Shown here piece by piece: positions 1-11,805 of a stretch of 64,000 bases of DNA (position 1 is the first letter of the stretch; every line of letters starts with the position of its first letter). Position numbers and translations under genes: made by a program. The notes beneath the pieces were generated by a model. It ran no database searches. It saw nothing but the letters and a program-made list of their open reading frames with translations, and had not been told where the DNA came from. The stretch is from Ligustrum vulgare. Lineage: Eukaryota > Streptophyta > Magnoliopsida > Lamiales > Oleaceae. The stretch is from the NCBI GenBank assembly GCA_963555705.1, contig OY743169.1, positions 43,636,124 through 43,700,123 of the forward strand, given 5' to 3'.

Positions 1-1694
1 ACGAATTCAGAGATGATAGAGTTCATAATTTAAAATTCTTTCTCTTCGACGTGTGCCAGCTCGAAAGAAACCTCAATCTCTGTCGGATCAACGGAAGAGT
101 TTTCAAGATGTTCAAAATAAAGGGAATCGACTTTATCAAAGTAACTTTATCGAAGGTTTCTTTGTCCAAACTTTTCGTACAAATGAAAGGCAGCCTTTTC
201 AAGAGGTGATTATTCCCGCTTTCGGTTCGAATGAAACTTTTCGAATTCCTAGAACAAATATGAAGAGAAACTGGAACTCCTTACTGGAAAGAGAGAAAAT
301 CCGAGGGAAAGTAAGGAAACCAAAAAGAGTGAAATCAATAGATAAGTGCCAACATAGATTGGCACAACAGAGTTCTTGAGAATATGGCTTCCCCTGTTGC
401 AACATCTTCAAAAAGTAAAGGGGGGAAGACTTTCTCGCCAAGATCCTTCAATTGTGGATTGATTACATTCAAATTGCCAATAAAATCTCTAAAGATTATT
501 CTTCTTCAAATACCCTTGCCCTTTCCCACTGCTAATAATTTTTGTTTCTTGACAAAATTCCTCAAACTGAAGAAAAGTAAAAAATCTCCAAACTACAAAA
601 AGGCAGTTCAGTCTGGCTATGGAAAACTTCCATAAAGAAACATCAAATCTTTTCAATACTTTGTTAAGAATGAATTTATTCCAATCTTCGATACGGAAAC
701 CCTCTTGGGATTATAAATATTCAAATCTTCATGAATGTTTATTTGGTATTATCCCTCCCAGTCTCCAATTTCTTCCCTTCAAAAGCTTCGAGAGTCTCAC
801 GAAAAGATCTTACGCAAGACCCCGGATATGCAGTTATTACTCATACCCCAAATAAACAACGTCCTCAACATATCGATATATCAAAATTGTCAGTTTGCAA
901 AGTGTTGTCGTTAGAAGATCGGGATCAATACCCTTGGCTGGAGAAAAAGATGAACCTTTCAAAGGGTGGCGATTTCTTTTCTCATTTCAACTACAAGGAT
1001 TACCAAGATCCTTTGTTTAATGTTTTCTTCTTTAGACCGGTTAATCATTCTTGGTTTACCCTCTTCCATCAATCATGCCCAAATAGTTTTCCCAAATGGT
1101 TTCAAAATTGGAATGATTATTTTGTGATTGAAGAGAGTATTTAACCTCAAGGATTCCAACACTTTACGAACGAGGCAAAAACCTTTTTAGGTCCTCAAGA
1201 AAAAATGATTGTTAGATCAAATTTGCACTCAAGTTTAAAGCCTCACGGATCCGCTGTGAGGACTTTTTTATTGTTCAAAATACTGGTGACTCTCACAGTC
1301 CTTAAGAGATTGTTACGAGGGTCAAAATAAAATGGTGGTCCAAATTTCATGAAACAATGTTGTCCCAAGGTCTTTCAATTGATGAATTCCGCAATAGTAT
1401 AACCTAGGTCACCCAGAAATCTCAAAGAAAGTTCAGGATGCCCACCCTAATTTCCTCTCTCCAAAGAATAGTATATTATTAGACGGGCTTGCAAAATCTA
1501 CAAGGCCTGAAGAAATGTCAAGTTTAGCAGAAAAAATTGCACCCCTTGCTTAAAGAATGCGCTTCAAAGTCTTCGGTTCAAGAATCATCTGAGCCCAAAT
1601 GAGAAGCGGACATGATTTTCGTGGAATAGATTTGGACGAATCTCTTCTTGATGAATTTCATTAGTAAAATGCCTGCAAGAACTAAGTTATCTTG
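1..1694 (+). repeat. Satellite unit U1 (1,694 bp, divergent)
   Basis: First complete unit in the chosen phase. It carries a private 2-bp insertion near 824 (ccccgg instead of ccgg) that shortens frame C to 619-855 and gives frame D an altered N-terminus (731-1144). It also has cacggatccgctgtg at the hairpin, making that stem fully paired, and a gagaaaatccg variant otherwise seen only in U33. ORF-A 53-379, ORF-B 384-635. Confidence 0.97.
1241..1269 (+). other. Fully paired version of the hairpin in U1
   Basis: In U1 only, CCTCAC (1241-1246) pairs perfectly with GTGAGG (1256-1261) around a 9-nt loop, with T6 at 1264-1269. Every other unit has CCTCAT, which leaves a T-G wobble on the + strand transcript. 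Confidence 0.35.
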
Positions 1695-3386
1695 ACGAAT
1701 TCAGAGATGATAGAGTTCATAATTTAAAATTCTTTCTCTTCGACGTGTGCCAGCTCGAAAGAAACCTCAATCTCTGTCGGATCAGCGGAAGAGTTTTCAA
1801 GATGTTCAAAATAAAGGGAATCGACTTTATGAAAGTAACTTTATCGAAGGTTTCTTTGTCCAAACTTTTCGTACAAATGAAAGGCAGCCTTTTCAAGAGG
1901 TGATTATTCCCGCTTTCGGTTCGAATGAAACTTTTCGAATTCCTAGAACAAATATGAAGAGAAACTGGAATTCCTTACTGGAAAGAGAGAAATTCCGAGG
2001 GAAAGTAAGGAAACCAAAAAGAGTGAAATCAATAGATAAGTGCCAACATAGATTGGCAAAACAGAGTTCTTGAGAATATGGCTTCCCCTGTTGCAACATC
2101 TTCAAAAAGTAAAGGGGGGAAAACTTTCTCACCAAGATCCTTCAATTGTGGATTGATTACATTCAAATCGCCAATAAAATCTCTAAAGATTCTTCTTCTT
2201 CAAATACCCTTGCCCTTTCCCACTGCTAATAATTTTTGTTTCTTGACAAAATTCCTCAAACTCAAGAAAAGTAAAAAATCTCCAAACTACAAAAAGGCAG
2301 TTCAATCTGGCTATGGAAAACTTCCATAAAGAAACATCAAATCTTTTCAATACTTTGATAAGAATGAATTTATTCCAATCTTCGATACGGAAACCCTCTT
2401 GGGATTATAAATATTCAAATCTTCATGAATGTTTATTTGGTATTATCCCTCCCAGTCTCCAATTTCTTCCCTTCAAAAGCCTCGAGAGTCTCACGAAAAG
2501 ATCTTACGCAAGACCGGATCTGCAGTTATTACTCATACCCCAAATAAACAACGTCCTCAACATATCGATATATCAAAATTGTCAGTTTGCAAAGTGTTGT
2601 CGTTAGAAGATCGGGATCAATACCCTTGGCTGGAGAAAAAGATGAACCTTTCAAAGGGTGACGATTTCTTTTCTCATTTCAACTACAAGGATTACCAAGA
2701 TCCTTTGTTTAATGTTTTCTTCTTTAGACCGGTTAATCATTCTTGGTTTACCCTCTTCCATCAATCATGCCCAAATAGTTTTCCCAAATGGTTTCAAAAT
2801 TGGAATGATTATTTTGTGATTGAATAGAGTATTTAACCTCAAGGATTCCAACACTTTACGAACGAGGCAAAAACCTTTTTAGGTCCTCAAGAAAAAATGA
2901 TTGTTAGATCAAATTTGCACTCAAGTTTAAAGCCTCATGGATCCTCTGTGAGGACTTTTTTATTGTTCAAAATACTGGTGACTCTCACAGTCCTTAAGAG
3001 ATTGTTACGAGGGTCAAAATAAAATGGTGGTCCAAATTTCATGAAACAATGTTGTCCCAAGGTCTTTCAATTGAGGAATTCCGCAATAGTATAACCTAGG
3101 TCACCCAGAAATCTCAAAGAAAGTTCAGGATGCCCACCCTAATTTCCTCTCTCCAAAGAATAGTATATTATTAGACGGGTTTGCAAAATCTACAAGGCCT
3201 GAAGAAATGTCAAGTTTAGCAGAAAAAATTGCACCCCTTGCTTAAAGAATGCGCTTCATAGTCTTCGGTTCAAGAATCATCTGAGCCCAAATGAGAAGCG
3301 GACATGATTTCCGTGGAATAGATTTGGACGAATCTCTTCTTGATGAATTTCATTAGTAAAATGCCTGCAAGAACTAAGTTATCTTG
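1695..3386 (+). repeat. Satellite unit U2 (1,692 bp, divergent)
   Basis: ORF-A 1747-2073 has Q29 changed to E. ORF-B 2078-2329, ORF-C 2313-2606. ORF-D (2429-2827) ends three codons early because GAA became TAG near 2825. Private changes include tctcaccaag, ttgaggaattcc and cttcatagtc. No length change against the 1,692-bp form. Confidence 0.97.
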
Positions 3387-5036
3387 ACGAATTCAGAGAT
3401 GATAGAGTTCATAATTTAAAATTCTTTCTCTTCGACGTGTGCCAGCTCGAAAGAAACCTCAATCTCTGTCGGATCAACGGAAGAGTTTTCAAGATGTTCA
3501 AAATAAAGGGAATCGACTTTATCAAAGTAACTTTATCGAAGGTTTCTTTGTCCAAACTTTTCGTACAAATGAAAGGCAGCCTTTTCAAGAGGTGATTATT
3601 CCCGCTTTCGGTTCGAATGAAACTTTTCGAATTCCTAGAACAAATATGAAGAGAAACTGGAATTCCTTACTGGAAAGAGAGAAATTCCGAGGGAAAGTAA
3701 GGAAACCAAAAAGAGTGAAATCAATAGATAAGTGCCAACATAGATTGGCAAAACAGAGTTCTTGAGAATATGGCTTCCCCTGTTGCAACATCTTCAAAAA
3801 GTAAAGGGGGGAAAACTTTCTCGCCAAGATCCTTCAATTGTGGATTGATTACATTCAAATTGCCAATAAAATCTCTAAAGATTCTTCTTCTTCAAATACA
3901 ATTGCCCTTTCCCACTGCTAATAATTTTTGTTTCTTGACAAAATTCCTCAAACTCAAGAAAAGTAAAAAATCTCCAAACTACGAAAAGGCAGTTCAATCT
4001 GGCTATGGAAAACTTCCATAAAGAAACATCAAATCTTTTCAATACTTTTTTAAGAATGAATTTATTCCAATCTTCGATACGGAAACCCTCTTGGGATTAT
4101 CCCAGTCTCCAATTTCTTCCCTTCAAAAGCCTCGAGAGTCTCACGAAAAGATCTTACGCAAGACCGGATCTGCAGTTATTACTCATACCCCAAATAAACA
4201 AAGTCCTCAACATATCGATATATCAAAATTGTCAGTTTGCAAAGAGTTGTCGTTAGAAGATCGGGATCAATACCCTTGGCTGGAGAAAAAGATGAACCTT
4301 TCAAAGGGTGACGATTTCTTTTCTCATTTCAACTACAAGGATTACCAAGATCCTTTGTTTAATGTTTTCTTCTTTAGACCGGTTAATCATTCTTGGTTTA
4401 CCCTCTTCCATCAATCATGCCCAAATAGTTTTCCCAAATGGTTTCATAATTGGAATGATTATTTTGTGATTGAAGAGAGTATTTAACCTCAAGGATTCCA
4501 ACACTATACGAACTAGGCAAAAACCTTTTTAGGTCCTCAAGAAAAAATGATTGTTAGATCAAATTTGCACTCAAGTTTAAAGCCTCATGGATCCTCTGTG
4601 AGGACTTTTTTATTGTTCAAAATACTGGTGACTCTCACAGTCCTTAAGAGATTGTTACGAGGGTCAAAATAAAATGGTGGTCCAAATTTCATGAAACAAT
4701 GTTGTCCCAAGGTCTTTCAATTGATGAGTTCCGCAATAGTATAACCTAGGTCACCCAGAAATCTCAAAGAAAGTTCAGGATGCCCACCCTAATTTCCTCT
4801 CTCCAAAGAATAGTATATTATTAGACGGGCTTGCAAAATCTACAAGGCCTGAAGAAATGTCAAGTTTAGCAGAAAAAATTGCACCCCTTGCTTAAAGAAT
4901 GCGCTTCAAAGTCTTCGGTTCAAGAATCATCTGAGCCCAAATGAGAAGCGGACATGATTTCCGTGGAATAGATTTGGATGAATCTCTTCTTGATGAATTT
5001 CATTAGTAAAATGCCTGCAAGAACTAAGTTATCTTG
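3387..5036 (+). repeat. Satellite unit U3 (1,650 bp, 42-bp deletion)
   Basis: The shortest unit. Forty-two bases present in all other copies are missing at 4100/4101, removing the TATAAATA motif and the usual ATG of frame D. The deletion is a multiple of three, so D remains open from an alternative start (4091-4486). ORF-A 3439-3765, ORF-B 3770-4021. It shares gcaaagagttg with U4 and U6, and cactatacgaactagg with U4. Confidence 0.97.
4100..4101 (+). other. 42-bp deletion junction in U3
   Basis: Sequence present in all other units between gggattat and cccagtctcc is absent. The lost segment is bounded by ATTAT direct repeats and a CCCT/CCC tract, consistent with slippage or short-homology deletion in one or two steps. 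Confidence 0.85.
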
Positions 5037-6728
5037 ACGAATTCAGAGATGATAGAGTTCATAATTTAAAATTCTTTCTCTTCGACGTGTGCCAGCTCGA
5101 AAGAAACCTCAATCTCTATCGGATCAACGGAAGAGTTTTCAAGATGTTCAAAATAATCGGAATCGACTTTATCAAAGTAACTTTATCGAAGGTTTCTTTG
5201 TCCAAACTTTTCGTACAAATGAAAGGCAGCCTTTTCAAGAGGTGATTATTCCCGCTTTCGGTTCGAATGAAACTTTTCGAATTCCTAGAACAAATATGAA
5301 GACAAACTGGAATTCCTTACTGGAAAGAGAGAAATTCCGAGGGAAAGTAAGGAAACCAAAAAGAGTGAAATCAATAGATAAGTGCCAACATAGATTGGCA
5401 AAACAGAGTTCTTTAGAATATGACTTCCCCTGTTGCAACATCTTCAAAAAGTAAAGGGGGGAAAACTTTCTCGCCAAGATCCTTCAATTGTGGATTGATT
5501 ACATTCAAATTGCCAATAAAATCTCTAAAGATTCTTCTTCTTCAAATACACTTGCCCTTTTCCACTGCTAATAATTTTTGTTTCTTGACAAAATTCCTCA
5601 AACTCAAGAAAAGTAAAAAATCTCCAAACTACAAAAAGGCAGTTCAATCTGGCTATGGAAAACTTCCATAAAGAAACATCAAATCTTTTCAATACTTTTT
5701 TAAGAATGAATTTATTCCAATCTTCGATACGGAAACCCTCTTGGGATTATAAATATTCAAATCTTCATGAATGTTTATTTGGTATTATCCCTCCCAGTCT
5801 CCAATTTCTTCCCTTCAAAAGCCTCGAGAGTCTCACGAAAAGATCTTACGCAAGACCGGATCTGCAGTTATTACTCATACCCCAAATAAACAAAGTCCTC
5901 AACATATCGATATATCAAAATTGTCAGTTTGCAAAGAGTTGTCGTTAGAAGATCGGGATCAATACCCTTGGCTGGAGAAAAAGATGAACCTTTCAAAGGG
6001 TGACGATTTCTTTTCTCATTTCAACTACAAGGATTACCAAGATCCTTTGTTTAATGTTTTCTTCTTTAGACCGGTTAATCATTCTTGGTTTACCCTCTTC
6101 CATCAATCATGCCCAAATAGTTTTCCCAAATGGTTTCAAAATTGGAATGATTATTTTGTGATTGAAGAGAGTATTTAACCTCAAGGATTCCAACACTATA
6201 CGAACTAGGCAAAAACCTTTTTAGGTCCTCAAGAAAAAATGATTGTTAGATCAAATTTGCACTCAAGTTTAAAGCCTCATGGATCCTCTGTGAGGACTTT
6301 TTTATTGTTCAAAATACTGGTGACTCTCACAGTCCTTAAGAGATTGTTACGAGGGTCAAAATAAAATGGTGGTCCAAATTTCATGAAACAATGTTGTCCC
6401 AAGGTCTTTCAATTGATGAGTTCCGCAATAGTATAACCTAGGTCACCCAGAAATCTCAAAGAAAGTTCAGGATGCCCACCCTAATTTCCTCTCTCCAAAG
6501 AATAGTATATTATTAGACGGGCTTGCAAAATCTACAAGGCCTGAAGAAATGTCAAGTTTAGCAGAAAAAATTGCACCCCTTGCTTAAAGAATGCGCTTCA
6601 AAGTCTTCGGTTCAAGAATCATCTGAGCCCAAATGAGAAGCGGACATGATTTCCGTGGAATAGATTTGGACGAATCTCTTCTTGATGAATTTCATTAGTA
6701 AAATGCCTGCAAGAACTAAGTTATCTTG
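5037..6728 (+). repeat. Satellite unit U4 (1,692 bp)
   Basis: Shares with U5 the aataatcgg change (ORF-A residues 23-24, K-G to N-R) and a TGA-to-TTA stop loss that extends ORF-A to 121 codons (5089-5454). ORF-A also has R72 changed to T. ORF-B 5420-5671, ORF-C 5655-5948, ORF-D 5771-6178. The 3' half (cactatacgaactagg) matches U3. Confidence 0.97.
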
Positions 6729-8420
6729 ACGAATTCAGAGATGATAGAGTTCATAATTTAAAATTCTTTCTCTTCGACGTGTGCCAGCTCGAAAGAAACC
6801 TCAATCTCTATCGGATCAACGGAAGAGTTTTCAAGATGTTCAAAATAATCGGAATCGACTTTATCAAAGTAACTTTATCGAAGGTTTCTTTGTCCAAACT
6901 TTTCGTACAAATGAAAGGCAGCCTTTTCAAGAGGTGATTATTCCCGCTTTCGGTTCGAATGAAACTTTTCGAATTCCTAGAACAAATATGAAGAGAAACT
7001 GGAATTCCTTACTGGAAAGAGAGAAATTCCGAGGGAAAGTAAGGAAACCAAAAAGAGTGAAATCAATAGATAAGTGCCAACATAGATTGGCAAAACAGAG
7101 TTCTTTAGAATATGACTTCCCCTGTTGCAACATCTTCAAAAAGTAAAGGGGGGAAAACTTTCTCGCCAAGATCCTTCAATTGTGGATTGATTACATTCAA
7201 ATCGCCAATAAAATCTCTAAAGATTCTTCTTCTTCAAATACCCTTGCCCTTTCCCACTGCTAATAATTTTTGTTTCTTGACAAAATTCCTCAAACTCAAG
7301 AAAAGTAAAAAATCTCCAAACTACAAAAAGGCAGTTCAATCTGGCTATGGAAAACTTCCATAAAGAAACATCAAATCTTTTCAATACTTTGTTAAGAATG
7401 AATTTATTCCAATCTTCGATACGGAAACCCTCTTGGGATTATAAATATTCAAATCTTCATGAATGTTTATTTGGTATTATCCCTCCCAGTCTCCTATTTC
7501 TTCCCTTCAAAAGCCTCGAGAGTCTCACGAAAAGATCTTACGCAAGACCGGATCTGCAGTTATAACTCATACCCCAAATAAACAACGTCCTCAACATATC
7601 GATATATCAAAATTGTCAGTTTGCAAAGTGTTGTCGTTAGAAGATCGGGATCAATACCCTTGGCTGGAGAAAAAGATGAACCTTTCAAAGGGTGACGATT
7701 TCTTTTCTCATTTCAACTACAAGGATTACCAAGATCCTTTGTTTAATGTTTTCTTCTTTAGACCGGTTAATCATTCTTGGTTTACCCTCTTCCATCAATC
7801 ATGCCCAAATAGTTTTCCCAAATGGTTTCAAAATTGGAATGATTATTTTGTGATTGAAGAGAGTATTTAACCTCAAGGATTCCAACACTTTACGAACGAG
7901 GCAAAAACCTTTTTAGGTCCTCAAGAAAAAATGATTGTTAGATCAAATTTGCACTCAAGTTTAAAGCCTCATGGATCCTCTGTGAGGACTTTTTTATTGT
8001 TCAAAATACTGGTGACTCTCACAGTCCTTAAGAGATTGTTACGAGGGTCAAAATAAAATGGTGGTCCAAATTTCATGAAACAATGTTGTCCCAAGGTCTT
8101 TCAATTGATGAGTTCCGCAATAGTATAACCTAGGTCACCCAGAAATCTCAAAGAAAGTTCAGGATGCCCACCCTAATTTCCTCTCTCCAAAGAATAGTAT
8201 ATTATTTGACGGGCTTGCAAAATCTACAAGTCCTGAAGAAATGTCAAGTTTAGCAGAAAAAATTGCCCCCCTTGCTTAAAGAATGCGCTTCAAAGTCTTC
8301 GGTTCAAGAATCATCTGAGCCCAAATGAGAAGCGGACATGATTTCCGTGGAATTGATTTGGACGAATCTCTTCTTGATGAATTTCATTAGTAAAATGCCT
8401 GCAAGAACTAAGTTATCTTG
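6729..8420 (+). repeat. Satellite unit U5 (1,692 bp)
   Basis: The 5' part matches U4 (121-codon ORF-A, 6781-7146). The middle matches U7: gcagttataactc introduces a stop, shortening frame C to 7347-7565. ORF-B 7112-7363, ORF-D 7463-7870. Private changes in the 3' non-ORF part include tattatttgacg, caagtcctg and ggaattgattt. Confidence 0.97.
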
Positions 8421-10112
8421 ACGAATTCAGAGATGATAGAGTTCATAATTTAAAATTCTTTCTCTTAGACGTGTGCCAGCTCGAAAGAAACCTCAATCTC
8501 TGTCGGATCAACGGAAGAGTTTTCAAGATGTTCAAAATAAAGGGAATCGACTTTATCAAAGTAACTTTATCGAAGGTTTCTTTGTCCAAACTTTTCGTAC
8601 AAATGAAAGGCAGCCTTTTCAAGAGGTGATTATTCCCGCTTTCGGTTCGAATGAAACTTTTCGAATTCCTAGAACAAATATGAAGAGAAACTGGAATTCC
8701 TTACTGGAAAGAGAGAAATTCCGAGGGAAAGTAAGGAAACCAAAAAGGGTGAAATCAATAGATAAGTGCCAACATAGATTGGCAAAACAGAGTTCTTGAG
8801 AATATGGCTTCCCCTGTTGCAACATCTTCAAAAAGTAAAGGGGGGAAAACTTTCTCGCCAAGATCCATCAATTGTGGATTGATTACATTCAAATCGCCAA
8901 TAAAATCTCTAAAGATTCTTCTTCTTCAAATACCCTTGCCCTTTCCCACTGCTAATAATTTTTGTTTCTTGACAAAATTCCTCAAACTCAAGAAAAGTAA
9001 AAAATCTCCAAACTACAAAAAGGCAGTTCAATCTGGCTATGGAAAACTTCCATAAAGAAACATCAAATCTTTTCAATACTTTGTTAAGAATGAATTTATT
9101 CCAATCTTCGATACGGAAACCCTCTTGGGATTATAAATATTCAAATCTTCATGAATGTTTATTTGGTATTATCCCTCCCAGTCTCCAATTTCTTACCTTC
9201 AAAAGCCTCGAGAGTCTCACGAAAAGATCTTACGCAAGACCGGATCTGCAGTTATTACTCATACCCCAAATAAACAAAGTCCTCAACATATCGATATATC
9301 AAAATTGTCAGTTTGCAAAGAGTTGTCGTTAGAAGATCGGGATCAATACCCTTGGCTGGAGAAAAAGATGAACCTTTCAAAGGGTGACGATTTCTTTTCT
9401 CATTTCAACTACAAGGATTACCAAGATCCTTTGTTTAATGTTTTCTTCTTTAGACCGGTTAATCATTCTTGGTTTACCCTCTTCCATCAATCATGCCCAA
9501 ATAGTTTTCCCAAATGGTTTCAAAATTGGAATGATTATTTTGTGATTGAAGAGAGTATTTAACCTCAAGGATTCCAACACTTTACGAACGAGGCAAAAAC
9601 CTTTTTAGGTCCTCAAGAAAAAATGATTGTTAGATCAAATTTGCACTCAAGTTTAAAGCCTCATGGATCCTCTGTGAGGACTTTTTTATTGTTCAAAATA
9701 CTGGTGACTCTCACAGTCCTTAAGAGATTGTTACGAGGGTCAAAATAAAATGGTGGTCCAAATTTCATGAAACAATGTTGTCCCAAGGTCTTTCAATTGA
9801 TGAGTTCCGCAATAGAATAACCTAGGTCACCAAGAAATCTCAAAGAAAGTTCAGGATGCCCACCCTAATTTCCTCTCTCCAAAGAATAGTATATTATTAG
9901 ACGGGCTTGCAAAATCTATAAGGCCTGAAGAAATGTCAAGTTTAGCAGAAAAAATTGCACCCCTTGCTTAAAGAATGCGCTTCAAAGTCTTCGGTTCAAG
10001 AATCATCAGAGCCCAAATGAGATGCGGACATGATTTCCGTGGAATAGATTTGGACGAATCTCTTCTTGATGAATTTCATTACTAAAATGCCTGCAAGAAC
10101 TAAGTTATCTTG
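8421..10112 (+). repeat. Satellite unit U6 (1,692 bp, many private changes)
   Basis: ORF-A 8473-8799, ORF-B 8804-9055, ORF-C 9039-9332, ORF-D 9155-9562. Private substitutions include tctcttagacg, gatccatcaa, ttcttaccttc, tctataagg, catcagagccc and gagatgcgg. The gcaaagagttg variant links it to U3 and U4. Confidence 0.97.
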
Positions 10113-11805
10113 ACGAATTCAGAGATGATAGAGTTCATAATTTAAAATTCTTTCTCTTCGACGTGTGCCAGCTCGAAAGAAACCTCAATCTCTGTCGGAT
10201 CAACGGAAGAGTTTTCAAGATGTTCAAAATAAAGGGAATCGACTTTATCAAAGTAACTTTATCGAAGGTTTCTTTGTCCAAACTTTTCGTACAAATGAAA
10301 GGCAGCCTTTTCAAGAGGTGATTATTCCCGCTTTCGGTTCGAATGAAACTTTTCGAATTCCTAGAACAAATATGAAGAGAAACTGGAATTCCTTACTGGA
10401 AAGAGAGAAATTCCGAGGGAAAGTAAGGAAACCAAAAAGAGTGAAATCAATAGATAAGTGCCAACATAGATTGGCAAAACAGAGTTCTTGAGAATATGAC
10501 TTCCCCTGTTGCAACATCTTCAAAAAGTAAAGGGGGGAAAACTTTCTCGCCAAGATCCTTCAATTGTGGATTGATTACATTCAAATCGCCAATAAAATCT
10601 CTAAAGATTCTTCTTCTTCAAATACCCTTGCCCTTTCCCACTGCTAATAATTTTTGTTTCTTGACAAAATTCCTCAAACTCAAGAAAAGTAAAAAATCTC
10701 CAAACTACAAAAAGGCAGTTCAATCTGGCTATGGAAAACTTCCATAAAGAAACATCAAATCTTTTCAATACTTTGTTAAGAATGAATTTATTCCAATCTT
10801 CGATACGGAAACCCTCTTGGGATTATAAATATTCAAATCTTCATGAATGTTTATTTGGTATTATCCCTCCCAGCCTCCAATTTCTTCCCTTCAAAAGCCT
10901 CGAGAGTCTCACGAAAAGATCTTACGCAAGACCGGATCTGCAGTTATAACTCATACCCCAAATAAACAACGTCCTCAACATATCGATATATCAAAATTGT
11001 CAGTTTGCAAAGTGTTGTCGTTAGAAGATCGGGATCAATACCCTTGGCTGGAGAAAAAGATGAACCTTTCAAAGGGTGACGGTTTCTTTTCTCATTTCAA
11101 CTACAAGGATTACCAAGATCCTTTGTTTAATGTTTTCTTCTTTAGACCGGTTAATCATTCTTGGTTTACCCTCTTCCATCAATCATACCCAAATAGTTTT
11201 CCCAAATGGTTTCAAAATTGGAATGATTATTTTGTGATTGAAGAGAGTATTTAACCTCAAGGATTCCAACACTTTACGAACGAGGCAAAAACCTTTTTAG
11301 GTCCTCAAGAAAAAATGATTGTTAGATCAAATTTGCACTCAAGTTTAAAGCCTCATGGATCCTCTGTGAGGACTTTTTTATTGTTCAAAATACTGGTGAC
11401 TCTCACAGTCCTTAAGAGATTGTTACGAGGGTCAAAATAAAATGGTGGTCCAAATTTCATGAAACAATGTTGTCCCAAAGGTCATTTAATTGATGAGTTC
11501 CGCAATAGTATAACCTAGGTCACCCAGAAATCTCAAAGAAAGTTCAGGATGCCCACCCTAATTTCCTCTCTCCAAAGAATAGTATATTATTAGACGGGCT
11601 TGCAAAATCTACAAGGCCTGAAGAAATGTCAAGTTTAGCAGAAAAAATTGCACCCCTTGCTTAAAGAATGCGCTTCAAAGTCTTCGGTTCAAGAATCATC
11701 TGAGCCCAAATGAGAAGCGGACATGATTTCCGTGGAATAGATTTGGACGAATCTCTTCTTGATGAATTTCATTAGTAAAATGCCTGCAAGAACTAGGTTA
11801 TCTTG
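10113..11805 (+). repeat. Satellite unit U7 (1,693 bp)
   Basis: First unit with the cccaaaggtcattta type (1-bp insertion near 11477-11480) that recurs in U8, U10, U12, U20 and U31. ORF-A 10165-10491, ORF-B 10496-10747, shortened frame C 10731-10949 (gcagttataac, shared with U5), ORF-D 10847-11254. Confidence 0.97.

Noticed and set aside
199..441. An 80-codon minus-strand frame present in every unit (first copy here)
   Set aside because: It is the antisense shadow of ORF-A and the start of ORF-B. Its recurrence only reflects the tandem repetition, and it has no recognisable motif.
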